Below are positions 43,807 to 56,278 of a stretch of 64,000 nucleotides of DNA, piece after piece; the first letter of the stretch is position 1; every line of letters begins with the position of its first letter. Origin of the DNA: Blakeslea trispora (Eukaryota; Mucoromycota; Mucoromycetes; Mucorales; Choanephoraceae); assembly GCA_025331445.1 (NCBI GenBank), contig JAIWNE010000080.1:83725-147724 (forward strand), read 5' to 3'. The notes beneath the pieces are model-generated. The model ran no database searches. It was not told the DNA's origin and saw nothing but the letters and a program-made list of their open reading frames with translations. The translations under genes were made by a program, and so were the position numbers.

Positions 43807-46113
43807 TCAAGTCGGCCGCCTCCAAGTATGAACTCGTCCTCTCTTATCGGTAGTAATCAATACGTCCTCTCTAAAATAGACGCCTACACATGGGTCGCCA
43901 TGAATTGTTTCTATCATTGAAGGCTGTAAATAAGCAACATCGCTTTTTGATTGAGCAGAATGGACGATAGCTTTTTTCTGTCCTAGTGAAGCCAACACGT
44001 TTGATATAGGCGGTATAGTAGCTGATGAAACTGATGTGTTTCTATATCTGTTTCCTGCCTTCTATCTATTGGTTAGATTGCTGTTCTTTTGACCTGTTGA
44101 GAAATCATAGATACGTACTGTTTTCGGTCTGTGTAACGCGGCTACCGAGAAATCCCACAAAATTAGCTTAGCATCTTCTCCGACACTAGCAAAGCGATAG
44201 ACCTTTTCATCGCATCGCCATGGATCAAAAGCTACATTCGAGACCTTTATAGTTTTTTTTTGATTTAAAAAAAAAGACAGAGCCAAAGTTAGCAAACCAT
44301 TTCACAGATGCAAGATAAACAAAGGTTACCCAAGATTTATGCCCTTGACATCTGGCTATTATACGCTGTTCTCTAAATGCCCAGATAGTAACAAGATCAT
44401 CTTGGCCACCAGTCTATTAATTGTTTGAATTGATTATTCTGTGTACACAAAAAAGAAAAATGGATCAGGTGACTTCCTCTTTTTTTACTCACAATGATGT
44501 ATTTCCCATCTGGACTCCAGGCAACACAATTCAATCCTCCATAATACGATTCAAACACGTCATGCATTCTGTTTCGTCAAGCTTTGGTTAGTTGTACTGA
44601 CACACAATTAAGAGAAGACTTACGTTTCATGTATAAAGTTGATGATGCGAAGTAAACCATCCAAGCCAACTACAGCAACATGCTGACAATCGGGTGAGAA
44701 GGCAAATGCTGTAAGAGGTTTGTCTGACAGCTTCCAACAGGAAACCGGATTATGCTTCAAAGATGCCTTTGGCAAAGGCTTAGATACTTTGAATCTAGTT
44801 TGGTGTTGTCCGCGAAATGTTGAAATGAGCTATGAGTTCATACTAGTCTTACTATGGCTGCCAATATATAAATGCGCATACAAATCTTTTTCTTTGCATT
44901 GTTCAAATGAGCGCTGATAGGACGACTTGGGCTGTCCATCACTAAAGAACTCATCTTCCTTGTCTTTATCAAATATCATGATTGTCCCATTTTGAAATGC
45001 AGCCATAAACAAGTTTTCATGACCTTGTAGCCATTTGATCATGGTAATTGAAGTCGAGTTCATTATGCCCTGACGTACAAACAAACAAAGAAGTTAAATC
45101 TTATTGACTTAGAGAAAGGAAACCAACTTACACCTTTGTTGATCCGACCATATTTATTACATAATGGATCAAACCAAACAATATCTCCTGTAGTGAATCC
45201 TATAATAATATCCAAATGGTCTGCTCCACGCGTAAGAAGATTTACATCATGCGATGTTGGGCATGCCTTTGCAAACACCATACGCGACAACGGTTCCTAT
45301 GAACACAATAATGAGCAAAATTTCTTTCTAAATAGAAAAAAAAAATTACGATGTGTACATACCTTAGGATGCCCAGCTGCATCTACCCAAATAAAGCTGG
45401 TGCCACAATTGTAGAATAAGTTTGTGTCCTCGCTTGTACGGGCCATTAGGATCTTTGCCAACTGATCATTCGTTATGATTTGCTGCACAAAGCTGGAATG
45501 TGTCTTTGTGATGCTGATTCTTGGCACTCTTGTGTGTCTATGAAGTGTATGATTTCTGGATAGAAATGAAAGTGTAGAAGAAGATGGAGTAGGGGAGAGT
45601 TCATTGTGCTCAGGGCCATTTGGTAACACAGAAATAGGCCCCTCTTTTTCGGTCAAAGTATGAGAAGGTGGGTTGTGCTGATCTTCGTCCAGATCGACTG
45701 TTGGAGTGCTGCCTTGACTGAACATACGACGAAAGTTTCGAGCACCAGGCTGTGGCTCGTATCGCTGTAGGCTGTTTGTTACTGACTCTTTGTATTTTAT
45801 CGAAACCAGACTGGCTGTAGTTCCGACAGAATATAATGGGTGCATAGAACTAATAAAGATAGAATGACCCAAGGTATATGTGCCTTCAGGGGCTGTGAAT
45901 TCTCTGCATATTTGCTCAGGCACAGATGGTGGATATGGTGGAAGAATGAGAGGGCTGTGTCCATTATGATCACCAGTTGAGTGTCTTCGAGTAAGAAAGC
46001 CAGCTACTCCGTGAGAGGTCGACTGCAAAATAAAAAAGAGAATATAGGTCATTTTTCTTTATTGATCCCCAAAATCTCAAATCTTTGTATTTCATGCTTA
46101 CAGTGTCGACCAT
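43807..46113 (-). CDS. WD40 adaptor of the CreC/WDR20/DMWD family
   Basis: Nine exons on the minus strand: 46102..46113 (12 nt), 45363..46022, 45132..45296, 44882..45069, 44624..44794, 44493..44568, 44330..44413, 44119..44244 and 43807..44061, giving about 578 residues. The N-terminal third is low complexity. The WD40 part has family blocks: [103 protein letters not shown] and LILWDFSV. In Aspergillus, CreC partners the deubiquitinase CreB in carbon catabolite regulation; the human relative WDR20 activates USP12/USP46. The exon 4/5 junction is the least certain: I chose a 87-bp intron that removes an in-frame TAG. The last acceptor could also differ by a codon. Confidence 0.85.
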
Positions 46114-46228
46114 AAGAAACTGATTTATTTTGATTTGAACAAGAAAGGGAAGAGAAACAAAAGAAGCCGAGAAATAAAAGCTTATTTTAAATTTTGCAAC
46201 AATCCGTAAAAAAAGAAACCGCTTTTTT

Positions 46229-49200
46229 TTATTGATTTAATGAAGAAATAGAAGGTGTAACACTATTACTCTTTGTCATATTAAATTCTTCATTAGGATT
46301 CTCAGCTGTTACAGATCGACAAAACTGATTTAAGCATCTCAGAATTACATCCTTTGTCACTGGCTTGCTTAATATATCATCAAATGCGCCTGCTAGTTGG
46401 ACTGTACGTTCATACGCTGTTACGGCAATGATTGGCGTCTGTCTGTTGTTATTGTTTGTTGATTTAATCATTCTTGCAGCTGTCTCTCCATCAACTGTAA
46501 AAGAGGTCAATAGATTAGTCTCAGATCTAATCACTTTAACAAATTGTTCAAAATACTTACTGATAGGCATTCTGATATCCATGAAAATAATATCGTAATG
46601 TACATCACTCATAGCAGAACGAATGGCTTGAGCACCATTCCGAACGATAACACATCGACAATGTAGCATCTGAAGAATAGTCTCAATAATCTTACAGCTA
46701 ATAGGATTATCATCTGCTACTAAACATGCAAACGGCCTTGGCTTATTGGAATCAAATGGCCTTGAATGAAAGTGAACAATGGATGATTTGCGTTCTGGTT
46801 TGGCTAAAGGTGAGGTAAGAAGCATTTTGTGGGTATCGTCCTGACGGTGATGCTGATGTATAGGTGGTGTTGAACTATTGGATATAGTGGATCCTTGATG
46901 GTCATAGCCAGTATTACTGTTAGCAACAGCTGCAATAGCGGCTGCCGCTTTTACAGGATCCAAAGATGGTGTCGAGAGAGAACGGCTACGATGAGGTGTA
47001 CTATCTTTTGAAGATGATGTAGACGGTATCTTGTTTGATAAGTGTGGTAGGGATGAGTCGTTTGGCTTTCGGTTAGTAGGTGGCGACACAACATTTAGCT
47101 TGGAAGACACAGAGGGTGACATAGATAGTGGTGTGACGCAAATAGAAGATGATGTGGATGGAGTAAATGTATTCCCGGTAGGTGTGCCTGGTATGTCTTG
47201 AGCAAGACCACTTTTAGGCCTAGAGGACGTCTTCTTTTGTAGGAATTTGTTTGAATTAGTCTCGCTCAAGACATTGGCGGAAATGCTATCATGTCGAATC
47301 TTTCTGATCATGTCTTCATTGGCTTTTTCAAGCTCAGGTAGGTTTTTGTAAGTGAATGTACCAAATTCGGTTGTATCTGAATCATTTTCGCCTTCTTCAT
47401 TAGGTGAATGATCCGACTTTTTACTAGCTAGTTTACTGCCTTTGTTCTTGTGCTTTTTGTCCGAAACAGGTGAGACACTCTCAGGATTCTGTTCGCGAAT
47501 AATAGCTTTAGCACGTTCAACCTGAGCCTTTGCAGATTCATCAAGACATTCTGCTTCAGCAGCAGCCAATTGCATAGTAGCACCGCGTGAATCAAAGTAG
47601 TCTGTATCTTCAGCATCAGCAGGCTGAGGAATAAAAGAGGGAGCTTCAGTCAACAGTGTATCCCAATTGATGCTCTTGAAGAAAGGATGGCGTTTTACTT
47701 CTTCAGCACCGTTATAGCCCAACCGTTTTTCAGGATCGAGAGTCATTAATCTTTCCATGAAATCTCTAGCCTCAGGCGATATCTGTACTACATCTTCATG
47801 CCAATCGATGCGTCTGGAGAGAATGTTTTCAAATACTTTGTCAGGAGTATCCGCATGGAACGGTGGGATGCCGTATAGAAATTCATAGCAAATAACACCA
47901 AGAGCCCACCAATCAACCATAGAATCTTGACCTGTACCTAAAATACTTTCAGGAGCCAAGTAATCAGGTGTGCCTACTGCTTGACGTGGTGTGTTTTCTT
48001 CTTTTCGATCAGGTTTGTTTATGCTTGAGATATTGGAAGTGTATGGATCCGATATGGCAGAAGACAGATGTCGACGATGATTGTGGTCAGGCGCTCGAGC
48101 CTCTGACGATGTGGGTTCTTCACTGATGCTAGCATTTGAAGCACTGCTTGGTACTCTTTGTCGATTTTGATCAAACAGAAAACTAAAATATGAGTGACGG
48201 TAAGCTCCTCCATTAGGTGTTGGAGGCTGATCAGCCGGTGACTGAGGCGGTGTGCCTGATCTTGAAGGTGCTGGTGAAATAGGTTGTGCGCGATCATGAT
48301 AAGATACTGTTGTCAATTCATCACGTACTCGACGATCAAGGAAACCTATTCTTGAAAGGCCAAAGTCAGTAAGCTTTAAATGACCATTTTGATCTATCAG
48401 CAAATTATCTGGTTTAAGGTCACTAGAGAGCAATAAAATAATTGAGAAAAGGCATTAGATTTCGTTTGTTTCTATCAAAGTTAAGGAAGAAAGGAACATG
48501 TATATTACCGATGAATAATATTCTTGCTTTGTAAATATTCAAGCCCTAATGTGACTTCAGCAAGATAGTTTCGAGTCCAATCTTCAGGAAGACTACCAAT
48601 AACCTTGATCAAAGCTGAACAGTCACCTCCATTCAAATATTCAAGCACAAGGTAAAGATAGTCCTTTGATTGAAAAGTATAATACAGCTTGGTAACAAAT
48701 GGACTATCTGTTTGAGACATCAGAATCATTCTTTCTGCCTTAACGTTAGTCACTTGATTTTTGGCAATCATATCAGACTTCTTGAGGAACTTGATAGCAT
48801 AATAATCACCAGTTGTTCTCTTTTTTGCTAAAAATACCGAGCCAAATGCACCTTTACTGATAGGCTTGATGATATCAAAATCTTTGATGCTAGGGAAAGT
48901 TGGACGAGACACAATAGGTGCATGAAGTGGAGACGATGGCGATTTGCTTGGCGTACCACCTGAACTGGACTCACCTTGCTTCAGACTTGGTACCATCTTT
49001 GGTCGTAAGCCAGGCGATCCCATAGGTGTCTCAATTGTTTCCATTTCCACAATAGGCGTGCTTATAGAATCTGGTGTGATCGATTTGATTCTACGAGATA
49101 AACGTCCTACAACACCAGAAGTGTGACGATGCCTCCATGATTTAATTCGGCTCAAAAAGCCTCTTCGCGAAGGCTTGGGCTGTTCCTCTACTTTAGCTGG

Positions 49201-52200
49201 CAGCTTGGGGGTATCGGGCTCTTCCTTAGTTTCATCATCTGATTTCTTATCATCAACAGATGTCTCTTGAATGAACTCAGTCCAATTGGGCTGCTGATTT
49301 GTTGCCTTTTGGAATTCAGCCCTTTCTCTATCATTGTATTCGAGTCGATCGCGCATTCTATTAACAGCATCTACTTTTCCTCTGGCTAGCTCTTCTACAT
49401 CTTTGATCAAATTGGTCAAGTTGGGATCATCTGAAGTAGGTGGTCTCCAATATAGAATTTGAACAATCTTATCTTTGGACCGGGGGGATTGCAGATGATT
49501 GCCTTCTTCCTCATCTTCGTTGCTGTCTGTTGCACTACCAGGCATTGAAATACTAAGAGCAACATCAATAATCTCCAACAAATCCTTGTACTGTTCTAAT
49601 TCTATATTCTTGACATCTAGTGGATCTGGAGCTTTTTCTAGAGGTAGGCAATCTCCAAAGATGGAGTCGTTGTCGCTTTCTTCTGCACATTCTTGCTTCA
49701 ATTGGTCGTCAGAAGATGTCTCCTTTGGGTTTTCCTGACTGTTCTTCAGTTCTACTATCTCTTGCTTTACAAACTCGATACGTTCCAGAACTATGTGTTT
49801 GGCTTCAATCAGACTGTCGTTACATGCATTGACATCCATCTCGCTTTGATGGATTTCGACACAGAGCTCAGAATGCTGTTCAAAGAAAGCAGCCACAACT
49901 AGCCTTTCACACACTCTACAGAGCACAGGTGGTAGCGACATCAAGGCAGACAGTGAAGCTGGAATTTGGTCAGCTCTTCCTTCATCATTATTTTCGTTAC
50001 TCAATTGAATTGATGGTAAGAAGGGTGGTGTATGGATAGTAGGTTCAGACTTGGATCGACTACGAATCATGCATCGTTGATCATGCGGCTCCTGGCCAGG
50101 TGCTTGCTCAATACCATGCATCCAATCTTCTGGTTGTTCATCTGCTTGGAATGTAGATTCTGATTGTTGAGTTCTTTCAGTTGGGTGAGGCCCGCTAAGC
50201 CAGGATGGTTTTTTCTCATTGCGAGGTGTAAGTGACATATCCACAAGCGACCAGCGACGGGAAACAACAGGCTTAATTACCCACATAGTATGACTCGGTT
50301 CACCAGTGACTCGATTACACATCAGCATACCTTTTCCTTCCATCTCAATAGATGAGCTTTCTTTGTCCTTTACATTAAAGCGAACTTCCACTGTATGTGA
50401 ATCATCTGCCAAAAGCTCTTCTGTAGCTGCGCTAAATACTTGAACATCATCCGCAGATAAGAATTGAGTGATACTCTGTCCTATAACTGATTGAGGATCC
50501 GATCTAAAATAGAAAAAAAGAAATCAAATTAAGCACAGACAATCTCAATTACAAACAACCATAATATTTACCCAACAACATCTGACCAAACAGGGCTCAC
50601 ATATTGAACGACAGTGGTGCCTAAGCTCAATTCAACAATGATAGTTGAACTTTGACTACGTTCAGCCTCTTCTTGTAGCTGCAAGCTACCCAAGTGCTCG
50701 TCCATCTGCTGTTGCTGTTGATCATAAACTTGTAGACGTGTATCGGGCCCAGTCTCATCTATTGACATATGCTCATCATCTGTTTCTTCCATACGAGAAA
50801 TATTACTGACAGACTCCATATCTTCATTCTCAGTATCACTAGGAGGGACTGAAAAAAGAGGACCAGTTGACCAAAAACCACGTTCAGCAGCCCACCATTC
50901 AACCACACGATTAAGAGCAGCAATGCCCAAAAGTAATCGGACATACCATTCTCGACAAGGCCATTCGGGATGTATGTCCCATTGAGTACCGATAGCTTGG
51001 ATACGTGCTACAGCTTCAGCACAAGCTCCATTAGTCTCAATTATTTCATCAAGAGAAGTATCCATCACATTCTGTGCAACAGATATAAGATCTTGCAATG
51101 TCAATATAAAAGGCGTAGGCAAGTAAGAATCCTCAGAAATCAAGGCAATCATGTTGTTGGCAGGAGGCTGATATATCTCGGGGTCTGCTTGCTCTCCTTG
51201 AAAACAGGGAGGATTAGGTGTATGGTCGTAAAGAGGAGTGTCGTCTGGACCCAAGGGTTCATCTAATGCAGATGAAAGACTTCGCTTATGAGGCAAACTG
51301 TTAGGCGATGCATTGGTATCGGCATTTGATGGAGAAGGTGATTCATCCATCTCAACTACACTAGGTAACTGATGCATGAAACTATCGGACGCTGACGAAG
51401 TAGGAACGGAAGGAAGAGGGGGAGCAGGTGGCGTATTAGCAGGAAGGACAGAAGAGAGAGGAGAAGGTTGATGGTGTCCATGATAGCTTAGATTAGGAGC
51501 AGATGAAATAGTGGCGTTGCCACTAGCAACAGCAGCCAACATTCCTACCGGAGGATGCATCTCATGATCGCTTTCTTCCTCAGAATCTAAGCTGCCTACT
51601 GATCGCATACCCTCTTCAAGAATTTCATCCATATCTTCCACGTACTGTAATCCACGCTCTACATACTCATTCAACCCATCAATGATCTGTCGTAGTTCTG
51701 CATTACATGCTTCTTTTGCAAACTCCAATCTTGATTTGATAGAGTATTGGATGCGTGTGGTTGTCGGGTCGTTGCCGTCGGCAGAAGATTGGCCAACCAT
51801 ATGACTGAGTTGACCAAATGTGCCCATACGATTGCCGTTATTATAGAATTGATAGCCTACACGCTTAGCAAGACTCTTTTGTGTAATTGGGTTTTTAGGC
51901 ACATGGATTTTGGTGGCAGCCATACTGGATGGACTATCAGGTACAGATGATTGAGCACTACTGTGTAATGAGATGGGTGACATACTATCTGTGTCCATAT
52001 GGACAACATCGCGCGAAGAATAACGGCGGCTGCTATTGTTGCTGGCTGTTGTCATAGGTGAATGATCGCCTATCAATGGTCGCATCTTGCCCTCTAATGG
52101 ATGTTGCAAATCATGAAGATCCAATGATAAATTGACAGTGTTTCTTCGTGAAAAAGAAGATGAGGCGGAAGGGAACACAGTACTGGTCGAGGCTAATGGC

Positions 52201-54261
52201 TGAGGTATCGAACTAGATGAGGATGACATAGATGGAAGAGGTACTGGAGGGGCAGGGGAGTACTGGAGTTGATGAGAGAGTGACGACATAGAAGGGGGAG
52301 GAAAACAAGATGTAGATTGTGACGATGGCAAAGGTGGTTGTGGTGGATTCATTGGTTGATGTGATTGACGGACAAGCGGATCAGAGGTTTTACGCTCGTT
52401 TGACTGCGAATCAGATTTTGATTTATCTTGCAAAGGTCTCTTGAAATAATCAGTGTGTCTTGTCGATTTTGAATAATGCTCTGCTCCTGTCTTTACATTG
52501 TTCCACCAATTTGTCAGCATTCGATTGACAACAGATGTACCAATAGCTGGCTGAGGGTGATGGCGTATATCTACATTATCGTTCTGAGTGGCAGAGGATC
52601 GCCTTCGAATCTCTCTTGCCTTGATCACCTTGTATTCTTCAAGCCAGTCTACCCAAGGAATGAAGTTGACAATCTCGTTATTTTCTGTGTCCTGCTCAGT
52701 GTTGTTGGTAGATCTTGTAGCTGTAGTGACCATGATAGTGGGCATGTTGGAATCGTCTTGCGGGAAGCGACAGAGATTGGCTGCTGCTGAGTATCGTCTA
52801 CTTTCGTGTGCAGGTACGCTGCTAATGCTTGTTGTACTGTTGCTACGTCGATGATGGCGACGATTAACAGGACTGCCTAATTTCTCTTCAAGATCCCCCA
52901 TTCGCACACTACACCATCGTTTGACTTTGGCCGAACGAGACATAAACAACTTCTTTGCATAATCTTCATCTGAACCATAACGGGTGTAATCATGGTCATA
53001 AAATGAAGAAGAAGATGTAGGGATTGGCTGACGATGTTGACCCTGTACGTTAGCAGCTATTTCAGAGAGAAAAAGAAAGAAGGAGTATAAGCAATGATGT
53101 GTATATAAAAAATGAAGCAATATCCCTTTCAACAGATAAATTTGCTTTTACAACGAAACAGAAAAAAAAAACTCTACGCCTTCTTACATGAAGCCATACT
53201 AGGCACAGGCTCATTGCTGAAATAGTCCATGTATTGTAAAGGACTTGTTTGATGAGAAGTAGATTGATGCCAAGGATCGTTCATATCAGGCGCAGATGGT
53301 CTACTAAAAGAATGAGGAGAGAAGGATGGAACTAAAGCAGGTTTATGCTCTACTTGTTTATCACCTGGCTTAACTTCGTCTGGCTCGTTCAACAGCATGG
53401 CTGGGTATACAGGGTTATTCAGCTGAGAATGATCATCCATCGAGAAAGATTGCTGCTGATCATGGATGTCAATGGGTCCAGCATCCAAATTCATTTCGAT
53501 TACATCTTTATCGGCTTCTAAAGGTCGAGCATCTACTATAGATCGACGAGAGGGCCGCTGCTGAGTAAGACTGTGGCTGCTACTACTGCTACTGTTGTTA
53601 CTGCTACTTGTACTGGTGCGCTTGTTTGATAATTGTTTTCTCAATAATGAATGTAACGAATTCTGATAGACAGGCAACCCATCTGTATGAGATTCATATT
53701 CTTCTTCAGGTTGCATCGTCAAAGGATGTTGGGCAGACAGATCGGGTGTCTTTAAGACAGGATTGGGTGAGTTGCCGCTGACAATATGAGCAAGTTCGGC
53801 ACTGGGAATATTTCGAAGCATAGACATAGAAGAACGGCGCCTAGCTCTTTGATAAGGCGTATGTGGTGTGGATGTAGTTGCATAGGCAATAAGAGGTGAA
53901 GAAGAAGCTGATTTGGGTCCTGAAGATGATGAAGCGATAGGTGCTGGTAAAGAAGGCGCTTTGGAACGATCTGATAAATGATAGGATGAATAAAGAAGAA
54001 ACAATAAAAGGTAAAGTACACTTACGAGGTGAGGAAAGGGGTGAATGCGCTTCTTCATGTGGTAAATTAGTATCAGCCATCAAGCCTTTCCTTTCATGAA
54101 TTGAATGAGGTCGTATCTTTTCATCATGGCTGGGTATATCATCTAGCTCTTCAAAAAGTTTTCGGTGCTTCAATGCTACATAAGAGTTATCCATGATGGA
54201 AGAAACAGGTGTAACGGCTTCAATTGAGTTCTCGCGTTTAGGTGGTATATAATTCTGTTGT

Positions 54262-54330
<69 letters not shown>

Positions 54331-55025
54331 AATTGCCTATCCTCTCTCAATTTAAACAAAGAACCTGTCTTATGTGAGCTATCATCTGATTGACCAGAGG
54401 CGTGAGGATGTTGTGGTAAAGAAGAGGACATCAAAGGAGATACTGTTGCAGGCACAACAGGAGAACCCATAACAGGTGAAGATGATGTTACTGCAGTAGA
54501 AATGCTATGCTGCTTTGGTACGCCAAGTGGAGGTATAATTGGCTTGTTTGAAGGTGTAGAGGGTGTTGAAGAGTCGTAGATACAAGAAGACCCATCAATC
54601 CAACTGGCTCGCTTCGAACGCACCATATATTTGCCTCCACTACCTGCAGGTGGACTAGAATATCTGGGCGAGAAAGAAGATGATGTCGAAGAAGAATGAG
54701 GTGGTGGCGAGCGATGAGGTTCAGCAAAGTCGATACCTGCTGGACTAGGACATTCTCCCTCTGATAACTTTCGATAGTCAATGGGTGATATGGGATCGTG
54801 AGAAGCGTGTTCAAATGGTGTCTTTTCGTCTGTAGAAGAAATAGATGAACGACTGGCTCGACGCTTCAATATCAGCGGTTGTGGAATGGGTACACTGCGA
54901 AGTTTGGAAGGTGTGATTTCAGCTGAGGTGGTTACAGTACTGACACCTACAGGAGCTATTGGCTTGTCTGATTGTAACAAGTTTGGTACTTTAGGTTTCT
55001 TTGTGTTGTTTTCTACTGGCTCCAT
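46229..55025 (-). CDS. RIM15: RIM15-type (Greatwall-related) protein kinase with PAS and response-regulator domains
   Basis: Six exons on the minus strand: 54026..55025, 53188..53970, 50572..53056, 48509..50503, 46561..48422 and 46229..46494, all phase-consistent, giving 2,796 residues. The N-terminal third is Ser/Pro-rich with a 25-Gln tract. Then come a PAS-like domain across the exon 3/4 junction (about 1395-1510), a C-x2-C-x11-H-x4-C finger (near 1617-1636) and an AGC-type kinase from about 1964. The kinase has GAFGSVFLAKK, YAIK, HRDLKPDN (across an intron), DFG, a roughly 130-residue insertion in the activation loop, then GTPDYLAPE. The C-terminal receiver domain (about 2650-2765) keeps V-A-D-D-N, the phospho-Asp in FMDIRMP, VTAYE and the Lys in LSKPV. 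Rim15 integrates TORC1/PKA signals to drive quiescence through endosulfine. It is much longer than the yeast protein (1,770). Confidence 0.93.
54255..54329 (-). repeat. CAG/CAA tract encoding poly-Gln in the RIM15-type kinase
   Basis: Twenty-five consecutive Gln codons, a mixture of CAA and CAG with the pure CAA run at the C-terminal end. The mixture makes it less prone to slippage than a pure array. Confidence 0.9.
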
Positions 55026-55242
55026 ATTATAAGCATAAGATATAACTTGAACATAAATAAGCTATTTGTGATTTATGTATGCGTATGTTTGTGTTTATTT
55101 ATATATTTGAATGAATGAATGCTGTAACAGAGGTATATGAAGCTATATTCACTATTGGTTTTTTCGAACTGCATTTGCGCACCCAAATTTTTTTTTTACG
55201 CTTCTGGTTTCTAAATTTTGCGTACGGTATTTTAATTTTTTT
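55026..55242. promoter_or_regulatory. RIM15-type kinase promoter region
   Basis: About 220 bp between the kinase start codon and a transposon relic. It contains TATA-like sequences (for example tttatatattt near 55097-55107). If the relic marks an insertion, the proximal promoter is limited to this stretch. Confidence 0.35.
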
Positions 55243-55641
55243 TGCGCGTCAGCGAGAGGTGAACCTGCCAAAGTTGAGCTTCCAAACAATAGAGACATAC
55301 CAATGACTATTGTTGGAGCAATTTGCGGGAAGGGCATTACTGACTTGACATTGTGTAAACCTAAAACATCGCAAGGAAAGGATGTCTTCAACAGCAAGAG
55401 AAAAAGAAGTACTGGTACCTCTGAGGGGTTGCTGCCACTGTCAAGGTTGATATTCATAATGAGCATTTCATCGAGCTTATTGAAGGTGTAACGGACACTC
55501 TAGATAAGCATCAGACAATAGGCGGATGCATTTCCATAGGTAATGCTGTCATACATAAAGTGTCAGAAGTTCATGAAGCAATTTCAAAGCCTCTTTTTCT
55601 TCCACCTTACTCTTCTTTATTGAATCCAATTGGATTATTCT
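55243..55641 (+). pseudogene. Tc1/mariner-type (IS630 superfamily) transposase relic
   Basis: Reading the plus strand with one frame change near 55430 gives the C-terminal part of a Tc1-like DDE transposase. It begins RGEPAKVELPN..MTIVGAICGKGITDLTL, then ATVKVDIHNEHFIELIEGVTDTLDKH, then ISIGNAVIHKVSEVHEAIS, and ends KPLFLPPYSSLLNPIGLF and stop. The usual catalytic blocks are V-M-D-N-A-P-I-H and L-P-P-Y-S-P-x-L-N-P-I-E. Here the Asp of the first and the Glu of the second are changed to Gly, so the enzyme is dead. No terminal inverted repeats were found. Confidence 0.75.
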
Positions 55642-56278
55642 AGATTGAAGGCAGACGTAGAAAAAGAATGCTTGACTGCAGATGATAGCTTTACTCAAAA
55701 AAAAAAGAAGTTACTATGTCAGATTGTATCAATTGGACAAAGCATGACATTTCTTTCCTTGATGATTGTATTGCATATAAACCCATGCTGTAAAGTATGC
55801 TCTTTACTTTTGTACGCTGACTACTTGCTTACTTTGCGCAAACAACTCTCTCTGCTACAAGTAGAACAGATATTCTGACACCCAAAACTAGATGTTTTTA
55901 CCAACTAGATCAAAATACATTTTATCTCTTTGTTGATTTGAATAAAAAGAAGATACTTCTTACTGAGTATTCTTTTGTCCAAGTGTGCAACTATAGTTAC
56001 TTTATTTAAGAGTGCTCATATCCCCGAGAGATGCACTCTTATACTATATACTCTCAAATTGAAGGGTGCTTTAGTGTTAAAAGCGATATAGGTCGAAGGA
56101 TGACACTCTTATATCAAACAATTCTTAAATCGAGCGACTATTGTATATTTATTTTTAATTGGTTGCAATCTGAGTTTGTCAAATGCGCAATTTGGATTAT
56201 TTTTGGAACAATCTCTTTCGCTTGTTTGGCTTGGGGCTGACTTTTTTCTTTTTCTTTTTTTGCAATAAGCTTTTCATC
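55642..56278. other. Intergenic, LCB1 upstream region
   Basis: About 640 bp. AT-rich, with a T/C-rich leader (56243-56270) before the LCB1 start. Short frames without resemblance to known proteins. No gene seen. Confidence 0.5.

Noticed and set aside
44830..44880. In-frame TAG in the CreC-type gene as a pseudogene sign
   Set aside because: An 87-bp GT..AG intron removes it and joins two conserved blocks in frame.
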